This document shows, piece by piece, positions 32,674 to 42,396 of a stretch of DNA of 64,000 bases. A program made the position numbers and the translations under genes. The stretch is taken from contig QANZ01027320.1 of the NCBI GenBank assembly GCA_003254925.1, positions 259,601 through 323,600 of the forward strand. The letters run 5' to 3'. Source of the DNA: Chamaecrista fasciculata (Eukaryota > Streptophyta > Magnoliopsida > Fabales > Fabaceae). A model generated the notes under the pieces. That model was not told the DNA's origin. It was given only the letters and a program-made list of their open reading frames with translations, and ran no database searches. Each line of letters begins with the position of its first letter. Positions within the stretch are counted from its first letter, which is position 1.

Positions 32674-34789
32674 TTATACATTATCATCGTTATTAGCTTC
32701 CTCTTCTACTACATTTACATTCAATTTAGATAAAGAACTTACTTGAGCACTTGGAACAACATTACCTAGTAACTGAGTTAGTTGAGACATTTGGCTACTA
32801 AAACTTTTTTGGAATGCATCAAATTTTTGTTGAAGAGAAGAAATCTGAGAATTTGTTTGTTCAAGTTGTCGTTGAAATTCAGCCACCTTCTTTTCATGAG
32901 CAATTGTCAATTCTTGAACAACTTCACTTTGAACAACTTTCTGTATAACAGAAGAGTGAACCCAAGATTTATGTGAGTCACTTTCAATTGCAAATCCTGC
33001 TGTTGAACTCCCAACAACTTTATGTGACTCTGCCCCTAAGCCATATACTAGACCTTTCTTTTTTCCTCCCGTGGCTTGTAACCATAAAGTAAGTTCCGAA
33101 GGTTGTTCAGAGCTTCCTCCAACTTCTGAATTATAATTACTCTGAAGCTTTAGAAATTTGGCCTGAATTTAAGAGAGAGAAGTAGCGTGATATTCGAAGT
33201 AAAAAAGTAGAGTAAACTAACAACTCAGGTTTCTAAAAGATTGAAGTACACAATTTAGTCTTTTTTATAAACTAAAAAGTATACCGTTTTGTTCTTTCAA
33301 AGACAAGAATATATAGTTTGGATCTTTCAAGGACTAAACTGTGTTTCAATCTTCCAAAAATCGGTTGTCAGTTCGATAATCTTTTAAGGACCAAATTGAT
33401 AGTTTACTCAAACGTAAATAAAGAATAAGTGATACTTACATAAATAGCTTCAGATTTCTTGTCCACCCAACTTCCATCTTTTCTTTGATGCATTCGAAGA
33501 AATATCTCTGGCGCAGTAGGCTCTCGTCCTAATTCTTTTTTCTTTTATATAAAACAATGTAAAACTAATTAGATTATATATATATGTAATTAAATTATTA
33601 AAATTAACAAAAATTACCAATCTCTTTGCATGCTCTAGTGCTGAAATAGAGCCCCCACAATGTAAAGATGAACCAAACTGACTCGATGTGGAAGCCCTAT
33701 TTTTTTTCATTTTCTCACTTAGTTGTGAAAATTCAATTGTTGATCTTCTAGCACACAATTGTTCCCAAATAGATTCTTTCACCCACACAGGCCTTTTTTT
33801 TCTTTTCGCACATGCGTGGTGAATCAAGTCCTTCACTCGCTGAGTGACACGACTTACAAAGTTGTGATGAATTTGCTCATTGTGTTCAGGTAGCCAAGCA
33901 TATGATTTCTGCATAAGATTTAATAATAACTATTAATAGTAAATTAAGATAAAATGTATGACAACTAAATATGATTAAAAACAACAATTTACCTGAAATT
34001 CTGTCCACCATAATTTTCTTACATCTGGTGGTACATCTCTCCAACATTGATAGGGTCCTTTAAAATTACTCTTTATTATAGTTAATATTGTCTTGCATAC
34101 TTCTTTGTGAGGCGAAAACCTATTTCATTAAAAAAAAAAGTAAAATTTCATACAATACTCAATATTTTAAATAAAAGAAATAATTACCCTGTTTTGCCGT
34201 CAGGAGTGATCAATTTCTTAGTCGATGTTTCGCAAATCTCTACCCTTTCTTGACTAGATTGTGGACTACTGTGAGATGAGGCAGGTGACTCATGAAGGTT
34301 AGAAGTTTCTGAGGGTGTTTGAGTATGAGACGATGATTGAATATGAGATGATGATTGAGTGCATGGTGAAGGGTCTCTAGATTGTTGATTTTGGAAGGAA
34401 TTTCCAAATTGTTGATTTTGAGGAGGAGCAATCAATTGTTGATTCTGAGGAGGAGCAATCAATTGTTGATTCTGAGGAGGAGCAATCGATTGTTGATTCT
34501 GAGGAGGAGTAATCGATTGTTGATTCTGAGGAGGAGCAATTGATTGTTGATTTTGAAACATCCAAGGATTCATTGGAGGATACATTGTAAAACCAGGGTA
34601 AGGAAATTGCTGTCCTTGAGCAAACATCCAAGGAGGAGGTTGAGGAAATTGCCATGGAGGAATAGTTTGTGGTTCTTGAGAAGAATGTTGGCCTTGTGGG
34701 ATAGATTGTGAAGTGGAAGCTTGTTTTTGCTTCTTTTTTGGAGCTTTGGTAGATGAAGTCTCACGAGCTCGTCGTTCTTTTCCAGACAT
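32674..34789 (-). CDS. Plant transposase-family protein (Ptta/En/Spm, Transposase_24-like), 536 aa
   Basis: Exons on the minus strand: 34789-34188, 34119-33993, 33908-33618, 33541-33440, 33162-32674. They sum to 1611 nt without a stop, with good GT-AG sites. The N-terminus (about 1-200) is low-complexity Gln/Pro/Ser with five NQQSIAPPQ-type repeats. The centre has FSPHKEVCKTILTIIKSNF and CWRDVPPDVRKLWWTEFQ, then KKRPVWVKESIWEQLCARR, GGSISALEHAKRL and GREPTAPEIFLRMHQRKDGS with WVDKKSEAIY, the pattern of the plant Ptta/En/Spm transposase family. The C-terminus is a coiled coil (IAHEKKVAEFQRQLEQTNSQ). In En/Spm this class is the DNA-binding accessory protein, not the catalytic DDE one. No CACTA terminal repeats were found around it, so it may be a domesticated copy or an element remnant with an intact frame. 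Confidence 0.8.
34406..34552 (-). repeat. 27-bp coding minisatellite (NQQSIAPPQ repeats)
   Basis: About five copies of a 27-bp unit (TTGTTGATTCTGAGGAGGAG on the plus strand) lie in exon 1 of the transposase gene. The unit keeps the frame (9 residues), so copy-number change would not disrupt the protein. Confidence 0.85.
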
Positions 34790-36765
34790 CTAAATTAGAA
34801 TTTGTAAATATTACAAAATATAATGGGTACAAAATCTAACAATATGAAGTTACAATGAAATGCACTTAATACAAACAGATGTATAACATATAAAAGAAAA
34901 AAATAAGAGTAGGAGAAAAAATTCAAACACGGATGTAACTTCAAGGGGAATGACTTGATTAGATAGAATCAAGGAGATATACACTTCACTGCGAGAGCTA
35001 CACTTCACTGTGCGATGAAGAGATGTTATGAGAAAGCTTAGAAACTTCTAACTTCACAAATTATATCTTTGTTCTCAGTGTATGTTCTCAAAAAGTGTGT
35101 TTCCCACATAAGAAACTATAAAATAGTTTCTTTTTAAATGATAATAATAGATAGTCGGATATTTTGTCACTAATAATAAAATTAAAAAATTTAACCTAAA
35201 AAGTTGGGTTAAATTACACTTTTGGTCCCATATGTGTGGAGTGACTTTCAATCTAGCCTTATATCTTTATCTTTTTTTTTTCAAAATTTATCCTACGTAT
35301 TTCAATAATTTTTCACTATTTGGTCTTCAACCCATTTTTTAAGTCTGATTTAACCTTATTTGTCAACGGCCCTAACTAATGTTATAAACACATACATTAG
35401 TTAACTGATGTATCATATAATTGACAAATTGTCTTACGTCAAGACACGTCACAAGGACAAATAAATCTGCGAAAAATCCCATTTTTAAGTCATATTAAGA
35501 AACTTTAGAGGTGGAAAAAAAATGTCATCATTTATTCAGGTCAATCTAACTACATCAACAACCTAAGTTTACTAAGATACTAGAAAACGTGTGAAACTGA
35601 CGTGAATGCGGTGGAAAGAAGCCCCTTGATTACCAGATTATTAGTTTATTATTTTATTTATATAAGCAGTTTTCCTATCCTGTGCATTGATTTTCAAAGT
35701 ACTCTTTTGATGATTTTGATTTTTAGTTGTTAATTAATTACTGCAAATCAGTCAATAGCCATAAAGTCCGCTAAAAACCAGGCAAACTCACCTCAAATCT
35801 CAGTTTGCTAAAAGGGTGTTTCATAAAAAAAGAAAGAATTATAAGCTTTTCATGAAGTGTAATGAACTACGCACAGTAATCCTAAATGTTTAGGTAAACT
35901 TGCCTCATTTAATTATGTAGAAATGCAATGCTCCTGAGCACCATATTATATAAATTCGATAGTTCTGATCATATCATGGGCTTCATTACACAGGATGATT
36001 TTATCAATTTCTAGAAGGCCAAAACTGCAATAATTAGATTGCACAGTAGGTGGTAAGATTGCTGTTGCAAACTAATTTCTTACAAATGCACTACTTGGTA
36101 AAAGTTGATATATATTTTTTGGGTGTTGTGAACGAGTACAAACCATAAAACCCATTGAGGTTTTTCGAAAACTACCAAAACTACCAGAAGAAGTGAATAA
36201 CAAAGCTACAATAAAATGGCAAATTAACCAGGACCAAAAAAATAAAAATTGAGTCTTGCTAGAAGAATATCTTCCTGTAAGGTCACAAATCGTAAAGTCA
36301 CACAGATCAGATGAGATCAGCCTAAAAGGGAACTATGTTCTACATACAAATCTCGTAAATTCCCTTTGTTCAAATATCCAGAAAAGCATCTAGTTTCAAT
36401 TGCTGCCTAAACAAAATGGAGCAAGTTACCATTGGAACAAGCATAAGCAAGCTTAATGTGCTATTCAGCCAAGAAGGAAGATTCTAAAGTTTATAATAGA
36501 AATGTAGAAGCCTAATTAAGAGTCCAAGTCTGCATTACACATTTGAATGTCCTAATGCTCATCCCTGTATCCAAAATAAATTGTTTTCTTTCTTTTTTTA
36601 AAAAAAAAAAACTTTACCAAGTATTATCCAGAATATAAACATGAGAACAAAAAAAAAAAAAGCCTACCAAACAGTCACTACGGCAACTTGGAGTTGTTTT
36701 ATAAGCTTTTTATGAAGTGCGATGAAATACACAGAATGATCTTAAATGTTTAGGTAAACTTACCT
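34790..36765. other. Region upstream of the transposase gene
   Basis: No ORF of note. A segment at about 35840-35905 (ATAAGCTTTTCATGAAGTG, AAATGTTTAGGTAAACTT) is repeated at about 36697-36760, next to the exon-like sequence there, showing a partial local duplication. Confidence 0.5.
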
Positions 36766-37080
36766 CGAATCGCTGCACCAGAGAATCAATCACAGCTTTA
36801 CCGAAGAAATCAAATGCACTTGAGTTTTTCTTTTTCACTGACATTAACAATAACATTATTAGTTCCCATACTGGCCACAGTCAATTTACTCGCAAGATCC
36901 AACCAAAAAACAAAGAAGAGAAAAGGCAGGGGTTAAGGGATTCAGACCTAGCCGCCGTCGCTGCTGGATTCCGAGAATGGAGAATGGCTTCTTCGACAAA
37001 GATAGAGTAGAGAGGACTTCGAGGCGGAGAAGAGAAATGGGCGAAAATTTTAGGGCTTTTGCAAATTGGGGGAAATTTTA
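36766..37080 (-). pseudogene. Orphan 5' gene fragment (two exon-like blocks)
   Basis: On the minus strand, a GC-rich block at about 37080-36946 contains CTTCTCCGCCTCGAAGTCC and ends GCTAG|GT. A second block at about 36840-36766 reads KKNSSAFDFFGKAVIDSLVQ then RFE and ends GAG|GTAAGT, a textbook donor. No further exons can be read before the transposase gene. It is either the 5' end of a truncated or captured gene, or 5' UTR exons of the transposase gene at 34789. The protein family was not recognised. Confidence 0.4.
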
Positions 37081-37109
37081 GAACTGGCGCGTCAAGGAGG
37101 GGACAAATT

Positions 37110-37895
37110 TGTTATAAACCTACTTTTTGGTCTCTGAATTGTTACTAAGTCAATGATTTAGTCCCTGAATTGTATGAAAATATGAATCAGTCCCTGTATT
37201 TTACACCATCTTCCATCAACAACCTTTTGGTCCTTGAATTGTAGGAAAATACGAATCAGTCCCTGAATTTTACACCACCGTCAACCTTTTGGTCCTTGAA
37301 TTGTAGAAAAATATGAATCAGTCCCTGAATTTTACACCACAGTCAACTTTTTGGTCCTTAAGCGGTTAACCGTAAGTTAGCCTGATGACATGGCCATGAA
37401 ATGATGACATGGCACTGTTAAATGGTTGTGTGACCTCCAAATCAAATGTCCAACTCGGATAGTGGGCAGTGAATCTCTTGAGCCAAACAATAGTGTCGAT
37501 GCAACGACACAGCCTGACAGGAGATTTGCAAGTGAAGTTCGAGTCGGTGCTCATTAGAGATGTCGGAGATGGTGATGTGCAGCGTGGAAGTCATGTTCGT
37601 GTATAGGAGGATGAGAGAGACAAGAGAATGCATGTGAGAGAGACGTGCTTGTAGATGGAAGACATGGATGAGAATTCTAAACTATTTTTCATTATTTGTA
37701 AAATGAATCTAAGTAAGATAGTTGATTTGGAGACCACATAATCATTTAACGTTGTCACGTCATCATTTAACAACTCAGGAACCAAAAGGTTGACGGTGGT
37801 CGGTGGTGTAAAATTCATGGACTAATTCGTATTTTCTTACAATACAGGGACTAAATCGTTGACTCGGTAACAATGTAGGGACCAAAAACTAGGTT
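37110..37895. mobile_element. Long-TIR element with unrelated core (Pack-MULE-like)
   Basis: The left arm (TTTTTGGTCTCTGAATTGTT, AATGATTTAGTCCCTG) is complemented by the right arm (GGGACTAAATCGTTGAC, AGGGACCAAAAACTAGG). The left arm has three tandem units with GAATCAGTCCCTGAATTTTA. The core, about 37430-37660, has a different composition (GGCAGTGAATCTCTTGAGCC, GAGATGTCGGAGATGG) and may be captured gene sequence. The TSD is not clear. Confidence 0.5.
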
Positions 37896-38049
37896 TTCTC
37901 TTTTTTTTTTTGAGAAATTTTTGTTATTATAAATTTGTCATACATTTGTTAAATTTTGTTAATATTAATGATATTCCATAATTTGGCCAAAAACAAGTGG
38001 TATTCCATAACATCTTCCCTAAACAAAAAGTGATATTGCATAACAATTT

Positions 38050-38240
38050 CTTGTTACAATTTCTGTTTCTTTCTCTTGGGTTAGTAGAATGTGTAACTCT
38101 GCTGCTCATAACTTAGCTAAGTTTGCAGTTTCCTCCCCAGGGTTAATATCTAGATGGAATTTCTGCCTCCTTATATTGCTTCTGTCGTTGCCTGCGAAAG
38201 GCCTTGAATGCATATTGTTTTTTCATAAAAAAAAATATTA
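38050..38240 (+). pseudogene. 3' fragment of a LINE RNase H domain with A-rich tail
   Basis: CNSAAHNLAKFAVSSPG in one frame, followed after a frameshift by LPPYIASVVACERP and a stop, matches the C-terminal end of the RNase H-like (RVT_3) domain of plant non-LTR elements. TTTTTTCATAAAAAAAAAT follows, resembling a short poly(A) end. It is a 5'-truncated, frameshifted copy. Confidence 0.5.
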
Positions 38241-39417
38241 CACATACCTCCTTTTCCATTCATACACACATGTATTGTTAATATTAATTATAATATAGAA
38301 TATATATAATTTTAATTAGTAAATAATATATCTTTTTTAAAATTTGGAATGCTAGTATGCTATCTTAACTCTTAAGAGTTAAGAGCACTTATTAAAAAAA
38401 TAATTAAAAAACATAGCTCAATAGCATGGGTTGTTTATATTAATAATATAATAAAATATATTATGTATCCCGATACTTAATAAATATTTTTATTTTCCTA
38501 ACATATGCTCTTCGCGATTTTAGGACTAAAACAACTAATCAACCGGTGACACATGACATTAGCTAAATTAATTAATTTATTTTTAACCTCAAAATCGTGC
38601 AACGCATACACAATTTTAAATCTGAAACTGTGCAGTACACAATTTATTTTGGAGTCACTTTTTTGACAAAAAGTGTTCCAAAAATGTGTTTTTTATTTTT
38701 TTGCAAAATTTTTTAATATGTTAAGATTTTTAAGAATTTTATTAAGGGGAGATTAAGGTTTAGTTAGGATTTTGTTAAAATATTTTAAAGATTGAAATAA
38801 AATTTATTTTTAAATTAATTTGAACAATAAAAATATTTTAAAGATACATAATATATTTTATTATATTATTAATATAAAAAAAACCCAATAGGATGAACCA
38901 ATTACCAAGTCAAGTCTTCTATTAAAAGAAAAAAAAGACTCAAGTCAAGTCTTCATCTATATTGACTTTCCTGGATGGCCTACTTCTGACTTAATCCATT
39001 TAGTGACGTATTATTAAATGCTTTTGTTATTTTATGAAATAATTGATTTATTTTTAAGATTATTTATTACTTCCTTAGAGCACTTATTTGCAACAAAAAA
39101 ATTAAAAAAAAAATTATACAAATCATATTTTCTCAAGTCAAGTCCTCGTCACATTATTGGGTGGCATACTTCTAACTTTGGTAATCAGATGCAATTATAT
39201 TGTTCGTGTCCTATCTTGTAATTCTAAGAATTTAACATGTCAGTGTCCATGTATCTATTGTGTCTCGTGTCTATGTCAGTGTCATGTTGTTCGTGTTTAT
39301 AAATTAGAATAACTATTTTCATTTTTTTCATTGCATGTATGGCATTCTATTTTTCTAATATTGAAAATTTGAAATAGCAAAATATTTTCAATTAGGAACG
39401 GTGCTTAATTTTTTTAT
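38241..39417. other. AT-rich intergenic spacer
   Basis: No gene is seen. A degenerate GTGTC-rich stretch at about 39230-39300 (TGTCAGTGTCCATG) resembles the terminal part of the hAT MITE family at 40651-40990. Confidence 0.4.
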
Positions 39418-39908
39418 GGATAAATTATACTTTGGTATCTTGAAGTATTTTTCGTTAACACTTTGGTACCCTTTTAGAGCTATTTTGTAATTTTAATAAT
39501 AATAAATTTTGCAAAAATTACATATTGACCCCCAACCTTTTCAGAAAATTATAAATTGGTCTCTAACTACATATTATCTAGGGACTAAAATGAAAATTAT
39601 AAGAAAATTTTGGGGTCAAAAAATAATTTTTGAAAAATATAGGACAGAAGATAGAATTACAAAACAGTTCCAAATTTTTTATAGTTTTCATTTTAGTCCC
39701 TCGATAATGTATCCAGGGACCTATTTGTAATTTTCTGAAAATATTGGGAGTCAATATATAATTTTTGCAAAATTTGTTATGGTTAAAGTTACAAAAGGGT
39801 CCCAAAGTATTAACAAAGAATACCACAGAATACTAAAGTGTCACTTTTTAAACCACAAAGTACCAAAGTAAAATATGATCAGACTAAACACCAAAATGTA
39901 ATTTACCC
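39418..39908. mobile_element. Mutator-type MITE (GGTACC family)
   Basis: The ends are GGATAAATTATACTTTGGTA and ACCAAAATGTAATTTACCC, with internal inverted blocks CATATTGACCCCC and GGGAGTCAATATATAATTTT. T-rich flanks make the 9-bp TSD only approximate. It is the same family as 13020-13384 and 43164-43591. Confidence 0.6.
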
Positions 39909-39952
39909 TTTTTTTTATTGTAAATCTTCTACTTAAGAATAAAAACGGATGA

Positions 39953-40128
39953 CTACGGCCCAGTTCGTTTCCGTTTTGATTATAATCTGTTTTGATTATA
40001 ATCATAATAAACATGTTCGTTTACGTTTTTTTCCTGATTCAATTATAATCATGATTTTTAAATAATCAAACACACTCAATTACACTTATACCCCTATACA
40101 TANAAAAAAACGGAAACGAACTGACCCG
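39953..40128. mobile_element. Short TIR MITE
   Basis: GGCCCAGTTCGTTTCCGTTT on the left and AACGGAAACGAACTGACCC on the right are inverted, with ATTATAATCA repeats between. One undetermined base lies at 40103. It is non-coding. Confidence 0.55.
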
Positions 40129-40650
40129 TAACTATCCTTTTTACTTAACACTTCTTGGATTCTCTTCAAGTCCATCTTCAACCCACACAAAAGTCACGAC
40201 TCATTCCAGATATTTATATCTAATTAGTGCACACACATGCATACAGGGTCGTCGAAGTTGGTTGGATAGCCACATTGATTGTGGTAGGTTGCAAACATTG
40301 ATTAGCCAAATTAATATTACTGGTGAACTGGATTATGACGTTTCAAAGTTTAATTCATTTCAGTTTTTGTTTTTCTAATTATGGACCAGGTAGAGACGTC
40401 ATGAATGTAATCACTTTTCACATTCTTCAAATGAAATGTATTTTAGTGTCCAATGATTTTTTTTGATACCACAGTATCCAATAATTTAAAAATTATCAAA
40501 CAAGTAGCTTGTGGTTAAGGTCATTAGCATAGAAGGAATTCCATTAGTATTTTAATGAAAAAAATTATTTTTGAGAATTCGTAACAATCTTTGTTATGCA
40601 TTCAAATTTTTCATCTATTTTATAATTTTGTAACAATAAATAATTGTCAA

Positions 40651-40990
40651 CTATGAAGTATGGATACTTCATTTTAAAGTCATGTCACCGTGTCAGACAC
40701 TTGTCTGTGTCCGATACCCATATGATACCCACACGACACATATTCATAAATTTCATAATATAAAATTAATTTTTATGACTTTAATATGACAAATAATAGA
40801 AAATAATGAATGACACATATAGCATATATTATGAATAGATATTCTAATTCTTAAAGTTTTCATCAAAATTTATGAATTTTTAATTATATATATATACCGT
40901 GTGTGTAATTTTAAAAATTTGACGTGTCGATGTGTCGGTATCTGTGTCGTATCTTGTGTCAGTATAAGTGTCAGTGTCCATACTTTATAG
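40651..40990. mobile_element. hAT MITE (GTGTC-rich), second copy
   Basis: The ends are CTATGAAGTATGGATACT and AGTGTCCATACTTTATAG, with an 8-bp TSD with one mismatch (ATTGTCAA at 40643-40650, ATTCTCAA at 40991-40998). It is homologous along its length to 31165-31488. Confidence 0.75.
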
Positions 40991-41901
40991 ATTCTCAACA
41001 TACTATATAGGAGAACATAAATATCATTGTATCCCTTATTATAGGTCTAAATCTCACATATGGTATGAAATTGTAAAGCTCTAGAAACAAGCCTCTTGAT
41101 GATATGAGTCACACATAATAGCACATTGAAGATCATCTTTAAACTTAAAAATGTCAACCATTTTATAGATTTATTTCAACAAATATGATGATCAACTTAA
41201 TTACAATCTTTGAGAGCCTATATATCTCTCATTATATGTTTAAATTATGCATATAAAATGGAGTTAGAAATATTATGAACAAGATTTCTAAAAATATTAT
41301 TTGATAATTGAAATATTTTAGGGATCATATCGTGTATTTTCATTATTTAGGGACTAATTAATTAACTCGGTGTAAATTTAGAGATTAAATAATTAGTTAC
41401 TGAATAATTAAAATATATTACTCAGTGTTTGGATTATTGTTATTGTCAACGATTTGGTCCTTGGGTTAAATTCAGGAACCAAAAAGTACAAATTCAAGGA
41501 TCAAATTAAATTAAATAATCTAAATTTAATTTAGTGCAAACTTAGAGACCAAAAAGTATAAAATTAGTTCAAATTCAATAATTAAATCGTCACTAGACCA
41601 AATAGTTAATAATTGAAATATTTAAGGGATTATATCATATATTTCCATTATCTAGGGACTAATTAATTGACTCGGTGCAAATTTAAAGATCAAATAGTAA
41701 GGTTTTTTTTTTCCTATTACCTAGCTACATGGGTGGACAGACATATTTATATAATCGTAACCAAAAGTCCTATATATTTAAGAGTAGTGAGACCACGTCT
41801 AATATATATAGTTTTAGATATGCATACGTCCCACATGCATTGATGACTTGATTTGGACTCATTGGATAGAGAGAGAAAGACATAACATATAATATATATA
41901 A
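40991..41901. other. Upstream region of LRR kinase 2
   Basis: AT-rich, with repeated units of TATTTAGGGA, CTCGGTG and AAATAGT (about 41310-41700) that form a loose direct repeat. No gene is seen. The functional promoter, if proximal, would be displaced by the MITE that follows. Confidence 0.4.
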
Positions 41902-42344
41902 GGCTAAAGTGTATTTTTGGTCTTATAATTTTGGCAAGGGTCTCAATTTGGTTCCATAACTTTTTTTTGTTGCAATTTTGGTCCAATATCTTTGGCAAAG
42001 GTCTCAATTTGGTCCCATAAATTTTTTTTTTGTTGCAATTTTGGTCCCATAACTTCTGAAAATGTCCCACCGTTGGTCCCAAGCAAATTTTCATCCATTT
42101 TCTGTCGTTAAAGATGATCTGACATGCTGAGTTGAATGATGACGTGGCAAATATGAGTGAAGTGGATTTAACGGCAGATAATGGATATAAATCAGCTTGG
42201 GACCAACGGTGAGACATTTTCAAAAATTATGAGACCAAATTAAGACCTTTGCCAAAGTTATGGGACCAAAATTGCAACAAAAAAAGTTATAGAACCAAAT
42301 TGAGACCTTTGCCAAAGTTATGGGACCAAAAGTGCACTTTAGCC
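41902..42344. mobile_element. Mutator-type MITE in the LRR kinase 2 promoter
   Basis: The ends are GGCTAAAGTG and GTGCACTTTAGCC, with TTTGGTCCCATAA-type inverted units in the arms. The perfect 9-bp TSD TATATATAA lies at 41893-41901 and 42345-42353. It ends 52 bp before the start codon at 42397. Confidence 0.85.
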
Positions 42345-42396
42345 TATATATAATCTTCTCTTCTCCTTCCCGTTGCTCATCGCTGAAATGCTAAAC
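42345..42396 (+). promoter_or_regulatory. Putative TATA box and 5' leader of LRR kinase 2
   Basis: TATATATAA at 42345-42353 is both the right TSD of the MITE and the best TATA-like motif before the ATG. A CT-rich leader (TCTTCTCTTCTCCTTCCC) follows, comparable to the TTCTTCCCTTCTCTTTCCC leader of the paralogue before 21534. An ATG at 42388 is in frame and 9 nt upstream; 42397 is preferred from the MAKL alignment. Confidence 0.45.

Noticed and set aside
34406..34552. Regular 27-bp units as a possible CRISPR-like array
   Set aside because: There are no spacers; units are contiguous and keep a protein frame. CRISPR is also not expected in a plant nuclear genome.
34240..34764. Alternative minus-strand frames over the minisatellite
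   Set aside because: They are shadow frames of exon 1 of the transposase gene.
41747..42223. 158-residue minus-strand ORF upstream of LRR kinase 2
   Set aside because: Most of it translates the inverted arms of the MITE at 41902-42344.
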